A stretch of DNA of 64,000 nucleotides, taken from the NCBI RefSeq assembly GCF_937616625.2, contig NC_065570.1:26870046-26934045 (forward strand). Direction: 5' to 3'. Below the pieces are notes generated by a model, which was given only the letters and a program-made list of their open reading frames with translations, was not told the origin of the DNA and did not search any database. Made by a program: the position numbers and the translations under genes. This document shows positions 11,625 through 22,605 of this stretch, in pieces (the stretch's first letter is position 1; the number at the start of each line of letters is the position of its first letter). The DNA is from Mercurialis annua. Its lineage: Eukaryota; Streptophyta; Magnoliopsida; Malpighiales; Euphorbiaceae.

Positions 11625-14267
11625 TGGCTAAAAGTCTGTTTTAGTCCTTCCTTTCTTTCTTTGTTACAATTTATCTTTCAAACTTTTCTTTGATAGGATT
11701 TAGTCTATAACTAAATCAATTAATACTTTAATTACAACTTATACGTATTATTTACATCCGGTAAATAATACGAAACCCGATATTAATATTTTCCCATCAA
11801 AACCTATAATTTTCTATTTTCGACACAAAGTGGCTAAATTACTACTTTGGTCCCTGTACCTTATTTTGGACTTTTCTTGCCATTTTTTCTTTTAATTCCA
11901 ATTCTAACTTTAGAATTGAAATATAACCTTATTTTTTTGCATAATTAGTTTCCCGAAACCGACCTACTTGAAATTTATTTACTTTATCTTTTCGGAACTT
12001 CTTCTGATATCGCCACTCTGGCGAATCAAAACTGGACACTTGATCCAATTAGTTAATTAAATATTTTGGGGTATTACAGTTTCGTAACATTTGTAAACGT
12101 TTGGCTTAAATAGCTAAAAAGGGAAAACATTTGGATTCTTTTTGTAACGTTTTAAACGTTTGGCTTAAATCGCTAAAATGGGGAAATGTTTGGATTTGTT
12201 TTGTAACGTTTGTAAACGTTTGGCTTAAATTTCTAAAAAGGTGAAACGCTTGGATTTGTTTCGTAACGTTTGTAAACGTTTGGCTTAAATCGCTAAAAAG
12301 GTGAAACGTTTGGATTTGTTTCGTATCGTTTGTAAACGTTTGGCTTAAATCGCTAAAACGGGGAAACGTTTGGATTTGTTTCGTAACGTTTGTAAACATT
12401 TGGATTTGTTTCGTAACGTTTGTACATACTTGGTTTTGTTTCGTAACGTTAATAAACATTTGGCTAAAATCGGTAAAATGGGAAACATTTAGATTTGTTT
12501 CATAATGTTTGTAAATGATTGGCTTCAATCGATAAAAAGGTGAAAAGTTTGTTTTTGTTCCGTAATGTTTGTAAACGTTTGGATTTATTTCGTACAATTT
12601 GTAAACATTTGGCTTAAATCGCAAAAAAGGTGAAACGTTTGGATTTGTTTCGTAACGTTATTAAACGTTTGGCTTAAATCTCTAAAATGGGAAAACGTTT
12701 GGATTTGTTTTGTAACGTTTGTATACGTTTGAATTTGTTTCGTAACGTTTGTAAACGTTAGGTTTTGTTTCGTAATGTTTATAAACGTTTTTCTTAAATC
12801 GCTAAAATGGGGAAACGTTTGGATTTGTTTCGCAAGGTTTGTAAACGTTTTGCTTAAATTGCTAAAAATGTGAAACGTTTGTTTTTGTTACGTAATATTT
12901 GTAAACGTTTGTTAATCGTTTGGTTTTTTTAATCACGTTTGTAAAAGTTTGGCTTAAATCGCTAAAAAGGTGAAACGTTTGGATTTTTTCCGTATCGTTT
13001 GCAAACGTTTGGCTTGAATTGCTAAAAAGGTGAAACGCTTGGATTTGTTTCCTAACTTTTGTAAACGTTTGGCTTAAATCGCTAAAAAGGTGAAACGCTT
13101 GGATTTGTTTCGTAACGTTTGTAAACGTTTGGATTAAATCACTAAAAATGTGAAACGTTTGGTTTTGTTTCGTGACGTTTGTAAAGGTTTGGCTTAAATC
13201 GCTAAAAATGTGAAACGTTTGGATTTGTTTCGAAACGTTTTAAACGTTTGGTTTTATTTCGTAACGTTTGTAAACGTTTGGCATAAATCGCTAAAAAGGT
13301 GAAACGTTTGGATTTGTTTCATAACGTTTGTAAAAGTTTGACTTAAATTGCTAAAAAGGCAAGACGTTTGGATTTGTTTCGCAATTTTTGTAAACTTTTG
13401 GCTTAAATTGCTAAAAAGGTAAAACGTTCGGAATTTTTTCGTAACTTTTGTAAACGCTTGGCTTAATCACTAAAAAGGTGAAACGTTTGGATTTTTTTTG
13501 TATCGTTTGTAAACGTTTGGCTTAATTTGCTAAAAAGGTGAAACGTTTGGATTTTTTTCGTAACCTTTGTAAACGTTTGGTTTAAATTGCTAAAAAGGTG
13601 AAACGCTTAGATAGTTTCGTAACGTTTGTAAACGTCTGGCTTAAATTGCTAAAAAGGAGAAACATTTGGATTTGTTTCGTAACGTTTGTAAATGTTTGGC
13701 TTAAATCGCTAAAAATGCGAAACGTTTGGATTTGTTTCATAGCGTTTATAAACATTTCGCTTAAATCGCTAAAATGGAGAAACGTTTGGATTTGTTTTGT
13801 ACTGTTTGTAAATGTTTGGCTTAAATCGCTAAAAAGGTGAAATGTTGTGATTTGTTTCGTAACGTTTGTAAACTTTTGGCATAAATCACTAAAATAGGGA
13901 AACAATTGGATTTGTTTCGTAACGTTTGTAAACGTTTGGCTTAAATTGCTAAAAAGGTGAAATGTTTGGTTTTGTTTCGTAACGTTTGTAAACGTTTGGC
14001 TTAAATCGCTAAAAAGGTGAAACGTTTTGATTTGATTCATATCGTTTGTAAACGTTTGGCTTAAATTGCTATAAAGGTGAAACGCTTGGATTTGTTTCGT
14101 AACGTTTGTAAATGTTTGGCTTAAATTTCTAAATAGGTGAAACACTTGGATTTGTTTCGGAACGTTTGTTAACGTTCGGCTTAAATTGCTAAAAAGGTGA
14201 AACGCTTTGATTTGTTTCATAACGTTTGTAAAGGTTTGGCTTAAATCGCTTAAAATGTGAAACGTTT

Positions 14268-14356
14268 GGATTTGTTTGGTAACGTTTTAAACGTTTGGTT
14301 TTGTTTCGTAACGTTTGTAAACGTTTGGCTTAAATCGATAAAAAGGTAAAACATTT
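14268..14356 (-). repeat. Reference AAB module (29 + 30 + 30 bp)
   Basis: A 29-bp A half lacking one G (CGTTTTAAACGTTT instead of CGTTTGTAAACGTTT) at 14268-14296 is followed by a 30-bp A half starting GGTTTTG at 14297-14326, then a B half. The same order recurs across the reverse blocks, for example near 10155, 13230, 31800, 39370 and 59070. The missing base shifts the reading frame. Confidence 0.85.
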
Positions 14357-17300
14357 GGATTTTTTCGTAACTTTTGTAAACGTTTGGCTTAAATCGCTAA
14401 AAAGGTGAAAAGTTTGGATTTATTTTTTATCATTTGTAAACGTTTGGCTTAAATCGCTAAAAAGGTGAAACGTTTCGATTTGTTTCGTAACGTTTTATAC
14501 GTTTGGTTTTGTTTTGTAACGTTTGGATTTATTTCGTAACGTTTGGATTTGCTTCGTAACGTTTGTAAATGTTTGGCTAAAATCGCTAAAAAGGTGAAAC
14601 GTTTGGTTTTGTTTCGTAACGTTTGTAAACGTTCCGCCTATATCGCTAAATAGGTGAAACGTTTGGATTTTTTCGTAACGTTTGTAAACGTTTGGCATTA
14701 ATTGCTCTAAAGGTGAAACGCTTGGATTTGTTTCGTAATGTTTGTAAATGTTTGGCTTGAATTGCTAAAAAGGTGAAACGCTTGTATTTATTTTGTAATG
14801 TTTGTAAACATTTGGCTTAAATTGCTAAAAAGGTGAAACACATGGATTTGTTTCGTAACCTTTGTAAACGTTTGGCTTAAATTTCTAAAAAGGTGAAACA
14901 TTTGGATTTGTCTCCTAACCTTTGTAAACGTTTGGCTTAAATCATTAATAAGGTGAAACGTTTGAATTTTTTCGTAGCGTTTGTAAACGCTTGGCTTAAA
15001 TCGCTAAAAAGGTGAAACGTTTGGATTTGTTTCGTAACGTTTGTAAACGTTTGGCTTAAATGGCAAAAAAGCTGAAACGTTTAGATTTATTTCGTAACGG
15101 TTTTAAACGTTTGGCTTAAATCGCTAAAAAGGTGAAACGTTTGGATTTGTTCCGTTACGTTTGTAAACGTTTGGCTTAAATTGCTAAAAAGGTGAAACTC
15201 TTAGTTTTGTTTCGTAACATTTGTAAACGTTTGGCTTAAATTGCTAAAAATGTGAAACGCTTGGATTTGTTTCGTAACGTTTGTAAACGTTTGGCTTCAA
15301 TTTCTAAAAAGGTGAAACTCTTAGTTTTGTTTCGTAACATTTGTAAACGTTTGGCTTAAATTGCAAAAAAGGAGAAACGCTTGGATTTGTTTGGTAACGT
15401 TTGTAAACTTTTGACTTATATCGCTAAAAAGGTCAAACATTTGGATTTGTTTCGTAATGTTTGTAAACGTTTGGCTTAAATCGCTAAAAAGGTGAAATGT
15501 TTCAATTTGTTTAGTAACGTCTGTAAACATTTGGCTTAAATCGCTAAGAAGGTGAAACGTTTGGTTTTGTTTCGTAACGTTTGTAAACGTTTGGCTTAAA
15601 TCGCTAAAAAGGTGAAACGTTTGGATTTGTTTGGTAACGTTTGTAAACGTTTGTTTTAAATAGATAAAAAGGTGAATCGTTTGGATTCGTTTTGTAATGT
15701 TTATAAACGTTTGGCTTAAATTGCTAAAAAGGGTTTCGTAACGTTTTAAACGTTTGGATTAGTTTCGTAACGTTTGTAAACGTTTGGCTCAAATTGATTA
15801 AAGGATGAAACATTTGGATTTGTTTAGTAACGTTTGTAAACGTTTGGCTTAAATTGCCAAAAAGGTGAAACATTTGGCTTAAATCGCTAAAAACGTTAAA
15901 CATTTGGATTTGTTTCGTAACGTTTCTAAACGCTTGGCTTAAATCGCTAAAAAGGTGAAACATTTGGATTTGTTCTGTTACGTTTGTAAACGTTTGGCTT
16001 AAATTGCTAAAAAGGTGAAATGCTTAGTTTTGTTTCCTAACATTTGTAAACGGTTGGCTTAAATTGCTAAAAATGTGAAACGTTTGGATTTGTTTCATAA
16101 TGTTTGTAAAAGTTTGGCTAAAATCGCTAAAAAAGGTGAGACATTTGAATTCGTTTCCTAACCTTTGTAAACGTTTAGCTTAAATCGCTAAAAAGGTGAA
16201 ACGTTTAAATTTTTTCGTAGCGTTTGTAAACATTTGGCTTAAATCGCTAAAAAGGTGAAACGTTTGGATTTGTTCCGTAACGTTTTAAACGTTCGGCTTA
16301 AATGGCTAAAAAGGTGAAACGTTTAGATTTATTTCGTAACGTTTGTAAACGTTTGGCTGAAATCGCTAAAAAGGTGAAACGTTTGGATTTGTTCAGTTAC
16401 GTTTGTAAACGTTTGGCTTAAATTGCTAAAAAGGTGAAACTCTTAGTTTTGTTTCGCAACATTTGTAAACGTTTGGCTTAAATTGCTAAAAATGTGAAAC
16501 GTTTGGATTTGTTTCGTAATGTTTGTAAAAGTTTGGCTTAAATTACTAAAAAGGTGAAACGTTTGGACTTGTTTCCTAACGTGTGTAAACGTTTGACTGA
16601 AATTGCTAAAAAGGTGAAACGTTTGGATTTGTTTCGTAACGTTAGTAAACGTTTGGCTAAAATTGCTAAAAAGGTGAAACGTTTGGTTTTGTTTCGTAAC
16701 GTTTGTAAACGTTCCACTTAAATCGCTAAAAAGGTGAAACGTATGGATTTGTTTCGTAGCGTTTGTAAACGTTTGGCTTTAATTGCTCTAAAGGTGAAAC
16801 GCTTGGATTTGTTTCGTAATGTTTGTAAACGTTTGGCTTGAATTGCGAAAAAGGTGAATCGCTTGGATTTGTTTCGTATGTTTGTAAACGTTTGGCTTCA
16901 ATTGCTAAAAAGGTGAAACGCTTGGATTTGTTTCGTAACCTTTGTAAACGTTTGGCTTAAATTGCTAAAAAGTTGAAACATTTGGATTTGTTTCATAACC
17001 TTTTTAAACGTTTGGCTTAAATTGCTAAAAAGGGGAAACATTTGAATTTTTTCGCAGCGTTTGTAAACGTTTGGCTTAAATCGCTAAAAACGTGAAATGT
17101 TTGGATTTGTTTCGTACTGTTTGCAAATGTTTGACTTATATCACTATAATGGTGAAATGTTTGGATTTGTTTCGTAACGTTTGTAAACGTTTGGCTTAAA
17201 TTCCTTAAAAGGTGAAACACTTGGATTTGTTTCGTATCGTTTGTAAATGTTTGACTTATATCACTATAATGGTGAAACGTTTGGATTTTTTTCGTTACTT

Positions 17301-18853
17301 TTGTAAACGTTTGGCTTCAATCGCTAAAAAGGTAAAGCGTTTGGATTTGTTTCATAACGATTGTAAACGTTTGGCCTATATCACTAAAAAGGGGAAACAT
17401 TTGAATTTGTTTCGTAACAGTTTAAACGTTTGGCTTAAATCGCTAAAATGGGGAAACATTTGGATTTGTTTCGTAACGTTTGTAAACGTTTGGCTTAAAT
17501 TGCTAAAACGGCGAAACGTTTGGTTTTGTTTCGTAACGTTTGTAAACGTTCAGATTAAATCGCAAAAAAGGTGAAACGTTTGGATTTGTTTCGTAACGTT
17601 TGTAAACGTTTTGCTTAAATTGCTAAATAGTTGAAACGCTTAGATTTGCTTTGTATCGTTTGTAAACGTTTGGTTTATAAAGCTGAAACGCTTGGATTTG
17701 TTTCGGAACGTTTGTTAAACATTTGGCTTAAATTTCTAAAAAGGTGAAACACTTTGATTTGTTTCGTAACGTTTGTAAACGTTTGGCTTAAATTGCTAAA
17801 AAGGAGAAACAATTGGATTTGTTTGGTGACGTTTGTAAACTTTTTGCTTAAATCGCTAAAAAGTCAAACATTTGGATTTGTTTCATAACATTTGTAAACG
17901 TTTAGCTTAAATCGCTAAAAAGGTGAAATGTTTGGATTTGTTTCGTAAAAGTTTGTAAACGTTGGTTTTAAATCGTCAAAAAAGTGAAACGTTTGGATTT
18001 GTTTTGTAACGTTTGTAAACGTTTGGCTTAAATTGCTAAAAAGGGTTTCGTAACGTTTTTAACGTTTGGATTAGTTTTGTAACATTTGTAAATGTTTGGC
18101 TCAAATTGCTTAAAAGGTGAAACATTTGGATTTGTTTAGTAACTTTTGTAAACGTTTGGCTTAAATCGCTAAAAAGGTGAAACGTTTGGCTTAAATCGCT
18201 AAAAATGTGAAACATTTGGATTTGTTTTATAACGTTTGTAAACGTTTGGCTTAAATCGCTAAAGAGGTGAAACATTTGGATTTAGATTACTAAAAAGGTG
18301 AAACTTTTGCATTTGTTTCGTAACGTTTGGAGACGTTTGGCTTAAATCGCTAATAAAGGGAAACGTTTGGATTTGTTTCGTAACGATTGTACACGGTCGG
18401 CTTAAATTGCTAAAAAGGTGAAACGTTTAGTTTTGTTTCGCAAAGTTTGTAAGCGTTCGGCTTATATAGATAAAAAGGTGAAATGTTTGGTTTTGTTTCG
18501 TAACCTTTGTAAATGTTCGGCTTAAATTGTTAAAAAGGTGAAGCGTTTGGATTTGTTTCGTAACGTTTGTAAACGATTGGTTTTGTTTCGTAATGTTTGT
18601 AAACGTTTGGCTTACATCGCTAAAAATGTGAAACGTTTGGTTTTGTTTTGTATTGTTTTAAAAGTTTGGTTTGGTTTCGTAAAGTTTATCAACGTTTGGC
18701 TTAAATCGCAAAAAAGGTTAAACGTTTGGTTTTGTTTCGTAACTTTTATAAACGTTTGGCTTAAATTGCTAAAAACGAGAAACGTTTGGATTTGTTTCAT
18801 AACGTTTGTAAACGTTTGACTTCAATCGCTAAAAAGGTGAAACGTTTGGATTT

Positions 18854-18858
18854 GTTTC
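18854..18858 (+). repeat. Target-site duplication, left copy (GTTTC)
   Basis: GTTTC directly precedes the left LTR (TGTCACGACCC). The identical 5 bp follows the right LTR at 29076-29080. Five bases is the usual Ty3/gypsy target duplication. Confidence 0.93.
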
Positions 18859-19470
18859 TGTCACGACCCATTTTTATGAATCGTGACTGGCGCTAGGGTA
18901 TGGGTATGGTTGTACCAAAACCCGTAGCAAGCCTTGCGGATAACCAACTTAAACTGTTAAAACAATGTACCTGCAGAAACCACATGCTCAGGGGCAACCG
19001 AGACTTCAGCCTAGTCTAGCAGTACAATAAGCAACATATATTCAAAGTATGCTTATCTCAAATTATAACTCCAACAGTGTGGCAATATAATATAAATACC
19101 ATAAACACTGTAATCATGCCAAAAGCGATAAAGTAATTACCAACAAACAACAGTCTAAAAATATAGAATAAGACTAAAACATAAATAATCTGATACTACT
19201 ACTGCGGTCTAAGAGTTTAAAACAGTTCGACTCTTTTATTCTGAAAATAAAATAAAGAACCTCCGAGAATGAAGAAACGGAGATCGACCAATGCTCAAAT
19301 CATAAACCTGGAAAATTTGGGAAAACAACGGGGTCAGATTTACTGAGTAGAGTTTATATAACCATTTACATTTATTAAGTTGAAAACCTTTAGAAACGTT
19401 AAATAAAACATTTTTATTATGGATTATCAATGAAACCCTAATCCACAATTCTAAATCCATTGTTGTGTCG

Positions 19471-19572
19471 GTGAGACGTATCTCAATAACCGATCCCCGA
19501 CTAGCACTTAATAAGTAGTGAGCCTAGGAGACGTATCTTCCACCGGTGCCCTCACTAAGGTGAGACGTATCT
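19471..19572. repeat. Three copies of GAGACGTATCT in the LTR
   Basis: GTGAGACGTATCTC at 19471-19484, GGAGACGTATCTTC at 19527-19540 and TGAGACGTATCTC at 19561-19573. Each is close to a palindrome. The right LTR keeps the second and third copies, but its first copy is altered (GTGACATGTATCTC near 26845). Function unknown; candidate protein-binding or RNA-structure element. Confidence 0.7.
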
Positions 19573-19618
19573 CAAACCTACCTCAATACCATAATCATTA
19601 CCGGTGCGCACGCAGTCC

Positions 19619-19633
19619 CGATGATGCCCATCG
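19619..19633 (-). promoter_or_regulatory. Candidate conserved stem-loop in the LTR, left copy
   Basis: CGATG and CATCG pair around the loop ATGCC, 15 bp after a conserved ACCGGTG..CAC.CAGTCC block. The related LTR at 36723-36739 has TATTG and CAATA around TTGCC in the same context, so three of the five base pairs changed on both sides while pairing was kept. This suggests an RNA structure in the LTR transcript. The role (packaging, dimerisation, reverse transcription) is unknown. Confidence 0.5.
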
Positions 19634-20070
19634 AGTAGCACGTTCCAAATCAAATCCACAATGCCGAAAAACAGTTCGAAAGCTGTTTATACATATACAT
19701 ATACAAAATATAATATTTGCTTAATAAAGAGGTAAATAGAGATATAAACTCACTGCTTGCTATTCCACGTGAACCTGGCAAGCAACTTAACTCTGGTTCG
19801 CCTTTGAAGTACGAACCGTTAACGGGTCTAGACAAAGTATAAAATCATTATTAAAAAACAGAGCCTAACTCTAGAGAGTAATAGACACCACATAGGAATA
19901 GCACAATGACAAGTCAAGGTATATCCAAATCAGAGTAATCACAATATTCGAATAATAAATAAGCCATAAACAAATCACGTCTATTGAGTTCCCGTCTTAA
20001 AGTCCATTTAGAAAAATATTATTTAAATATTATTTAAATAATAAATTAATTTAATTTCCAAATAGTGGGT

Positions 20071-20135
20071 TAGCCGAGTTACCGATAACTACCAAGCTAC
20101 CTCACATGTCGGGTGACCCAAGTCTAACCCGACCC
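20071..20135. repeat. TAGCCGAGT...GACCCAAGTC motif, left LTR copy
   Basis: A 65-bp segment with the key words TAGCCGAGT, CCAAGCT, GTCGGGTGACCCAAGTC and AACCCGACCC. The other LTR has it at 27443-27507. Diverged copies lie in the interior at 22011-22070 and 25122-25183. Confidence 0.8.
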
Positions 20136-21221
20136 AAAATAATTTATCAAAAATATAAATCATAGTTTATAATTCCCAAAATAACAATTTGATAAAATAA
20201 TAAATTAGTATTTAAAATGGAACTCAATATCTTAAGATCCAAGTAACCAATAGTTACTAATAATTTATTTAATTAAAAAAACATTTAAAATCTAAAACGT
20301 CAAATTGACACGCCTAGTCAATAATTTCAAAATATAACAATTATCCGAGTAATTATAAATTATTGATTAAAAATATAATTATCACTTTCTATTTATAATA
20401 ATCAAAATAATAATTTAAATTATAAATGGACTATCATTATTTTAGATTTAAAATAATATTGACAATTTACAAATCGAAACGAAATCCGAAAGTTAAATCA
20501 AAATCAAATAACAATAATTAAAATGTGAAATAGTTAATAATTAACTTAAGTAATCAATTGATTAGAAACAAAATAATGAGTAACTTAGATGGCCATTTAG
20601 CCACCACTTTCTATCAAAACAATAAGCCCAAAATAAACTTCCCGCCAAGACCATCATCATTATCATCGATTATGAATTTCCAAGTTACTGTATCCAAACC
20701 ATGAATCCAATATCAAAAGCCAACATTTAAACAAGTTGGAAAAATATAACACAGTGAATACATTAATATTGCCCAGCAAGACTACAACCAATTTAAAAAA
20801 AACATTTCAAAAGACTTATGATTTACAGTCCACGCAAACCAACTAGGTGATGGCGGAACTCACCCCGTCAAAGACGAAGGGGAATGAACAGAATTTAATC
20901 TCGAACATTATCGATTCAGATTTTGAATCAATAACGCAACGATAACATCAAAAAGATTATTCTAAAACAGCAGCATCATGAGCAAAAGGGACGGCAGAAC
21001 ATGAACCATGGAAGATCGACGGTCATCGCACGAACAACAAGAAATCAAACAAAGTTTTTGTAGGAATTGAACGTACCGTATTGAAGATTATATCGTTCTG
21101 AATGATGTCGAACAATATGACGAAGAAAGAATCTCAGAATGAAACTACAACAATAATGAATAGAATTATAAACGAAAGTGCGATATCGAATAGAATAAAC
21201 GGATGAGACGAAAGCGATATT

Positions 21222-21226
21222 CTTAC
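21222..21226 (-). other. Candidate 5' splice donor in the LTR leader
   Basis: On the minus strand TTCGGTAAGAAT matches the plant donor consensus, about 140 bp downstream of the TATA-like sequence. The right LTR, which drives transcription, has the same site at 28594-28598. Motif match only. Confidence 0.35.
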
Positions 21227-21363
21227 CGAATCTGAGGCGAGTGAAGGAACGATGAATATGATATCTCAGAATGGTTTGAAGCGTTGACGGCTAGGGTTTT
21301 GGAATAGAAAAATGAAAAGAATAGGGTTTTGAAATAATGAATGGAAGAAATAAAAAGGAAACG

Positions 21364-21372
21364 TATATATAT
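21364..21372 (-). promoter_or_regulatory. Candidate TATA box, left LTR
   Basis: TATATATAT about 325 bp inside the LTR start on the minus strand. It is followed downstream by AACCCTAGCCGTC, typical of plant 5' leaders. In this LTR copy it would drive flanking satellite rather than the element. Confidence 0.45.
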
Positions 21373-21696
21373 TTGATGGTTTGCTGGATAACATCAACAA
21401 TTCATGTGATGGGCTTTATATGTGTAAAAGAATGGGCTTAATCATGCTTAAAAAGAAAGAATGGCCAACATTTAACTTCTTTTTGTTCTTTTGCTTTTCA
21501 TTATATTTTTTTTATTTCTTCCTTTTAAGATTTAATAATACCAACCAAATATGAATCGAACCACGACCGAATCAACGAGCGATTCCAATATTATTAAATA
21601 AAAATATTAAATAAAAAAAATTACCTAAAATTTGACGGAATGCAAAAATTATAATTAAAATTTAAAAATAATAATTTAGAAATACGGGATATCACA

Positions 21697-21709
21697 TTCT
21701 CCCCAACTT
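21697..21709 (-). promoter_or_regulatory. Polypurine tract
   Basis: On the minus strand AAGTTGGGGAGAA abuts the LTR start TGTGATATCC. This is the plus-strand primer for reverse transcription. Its position fixes the orientation of the element together with the PBS at the other end. Confidence 0.9.
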
Positions 21710-22010
21710 ATTAAAAATTCGTCCTCGAATTTAAAACAAAAACGACTGACGTAATACACAACATAAATTACATGCAGAACACACATAACCAACGTAAAAC
21801 TCACGAACCAGATACTCAAGGTAAACAAGGACAACAATAATAATAATTATGCGTAACGAACTTTGTCTCTTAAGAACATTCCTTAACCAAGTAACCAATA
21901 AAACAAAAACCATACAGCAGTTAAGCCCTATCGAGTTCCATTTGAAAACATAAGCCGAAATTTTTTTCAAACCATTTGGTAAAACAACTTAAAAGAAAAT
22001 AAATGGTATT

Positions 22011-22070
22011 TAGCCGAGTCAACCAAGAATTCCAAGCTTACTCATATGTCGGGCGACCCAAGTCAACCCG
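22011..22070. repeat. Diverged copy of the LTR motif, interior copy 1
   Basis: TAGCCGAGTC, TCCAAGCTTACTC, ATGTCGGGCGACCCAAGTC and AACCCG in the same order as in the LTR at 20071-20135. It lies about 520 bp from the internal LTR-start-like boundary at 22591, suggesting that 22.0-22.59 kb is a remnant of another LTR. Confidence 0.7.
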
Positions 22071-22139
22071 AACTAAAAAAAAACCCCAATATAAACCAAT
22101 ATTTAAAATCTAAAAATTCATTGTATAAAACAACATGAA

Positions 22140-22591
22140 GTTTGAAAAGTAACGGAACTCAACATTACTTAACTAGTCAACAATTAACAACACGCACCCA
22201 GAGTGTTCGATAAAATCCAGAATAACAAACATGCTAAAAATGGCACCACAAGCCACAACATAGTAATTCCGTGCTTAACCACTTAAGCGCTTGCGTAAGC
22301 AAAACTAAACATGTTGTTCCTCGAACAATAACTCAATTCTACAACTCATACACTAAACAATCTCAAATGGTCACAGGTTATAACACTAACTCTCAGTTGA
22401 CATAAATGATAACACCATATCTAGGTGACATCAACGAGGGAAAACAAACTCACCCACTAAAGTTTGACTGAAAAACGTAAAATAATCTAGAACGAGACCT
22501 CGAACCTCTCGCAATGATAATTCCAAACAAAATTTCCACTCGAGAAGGTCAACACCAGACGAAACACGCCAAAAACATATGGGGTGTTACA
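22140..22591 (-). mobile_element. Putative remnant of a second, nested LTR
   Basis: On the minus strand the sequence from 22591 leftward starts TGTAACACCCC, a typical plant gypsy LTR start, and is preceded by ATTGGGGAGAA, a second polypurine tract. Upstream of that is AATTCGACGTCGAGTTTTT, parallel to AATTCGAGGACGAATTTTT at the true 3' end. The left limit is unknown. Confidence 0.6.
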
Positions 22592-22605
22592 TTCTCCCCA
22601 ATCTT
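22592..22605 (-). promoter_or_regulatory. Second, internal polypurine tract
   Basis: TTGGGGAGAA on the minus strand, directly before TGTAACACCCC. It duplicates the organisation at 21697-21709. It is probably a relic of an older or recombined element rather than the active priming site. Confidence 0.6.

Larger units (their letters stand above)
10622..12078 (-). mobile_element. Solo-LTR-like insertion (LTR retrotransposon remnant)
   Basis: A 1457-bp non-satellite stretch bounded by satellite. Read on the minus strand it starts TGTAATACCCC and ends GGTTCACA, fitting the TG...CA ends of LTRs; TGTAATACCCC is a common 5' start of plant Ty3/gypsy LTRs. No PBS, PPT or coding frame is present, so a solo LTR is the simplest reading. 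Two caveats apply. The right end is clear, but the left end is set only by loss of satellite similarity. No matching 5-bp flank is seen (CAATT on the left, GTTTC on the right). It may be truncated, or it may have formed by recombination between two separate elements. Short open frames at 11444-11693 look fortuitous. Confidence 0.75.
12079..18858 (-). repeat. Satellite array block 3, reverse orientation
   Basis: About 113 monomers. It contains a unit matching the consensus exactly at 12252-12311: half A at 12252-12281 (GGATTTGTTTCGTAACG...) and half B at 12282-12311 (GGCTTAAATCGCTAAAAAGG...), each 30 bp and each ending AAACGTTT. Local duplications are visible, for example a 120-bp repeat of a GACTTATATCACTATAATGG unit near 17130 and 17250, and a 2.3-kb-spaced pair at 15730-15960 and 18043-18275. 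Long frames such as 13582-14220 are satellite artefacts. The last 5 bp (GTTTC, 18854-18858) are the target duplication of the next element. Confidence 0.96.
18859..21696 (-). repeat. Left LTR (3' LTR of the minus-strand element)
   Basis: 2838 bp; plus-strand ends are TGTCACGACCC and GGGATATCACA. It aligns with 26231-29075 along its full length. Differences from the right copy cluster in the first 700 bp and at 20760-21090; 19550-20460 is almost identical. It holds a TATA-like stretch, a splice-donor-like site, a stem-loop, three GAGACGTATCT copies, and an AT-rich tract (20010-20060) of ATTATTTAAAT units. The terminal 70 bp (GGCGCTAGG, CCCGTAGCAAGCCT) is shared with the solo LTR at 35553-38522. 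Confidence 0.95.

Noticed and set aside
11444..11693. Two overlapping plus-strand frames of 62-66 codons in the first insertion
   Set aside because: They run against the inferred LTR transcription direction and overlap each other in different frames, with no domain.
13582..14220. Long minus-strand frame of 212 codons with internal repeats as a possible repeat protein
   Set aside because: It is pure satellite, the frame follows the 60-bp period, the ATG is an incidental CpG-decay variant, and the opposite strand is also open in places. No promoter, unique sequence or domain.
12079..18858. CENP-B-box-like motif in the monomer (TTCGTAACG)
   Set aside because: It lacks the required A and CGGG positions of the box, and the box is not established for plant centromeres. 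Centromeric identity cannot be claimed from this sequence.
19518..19835. Short frames present in both LTRs (plus 19518-19724, minus 19650-19835 and the equivalents at 26890-27207)
   Set aside because: They overlap each other on opposite strands and are duplicated simply because the LTRs are duplicated. No start context, domain or codon signature supports coding.
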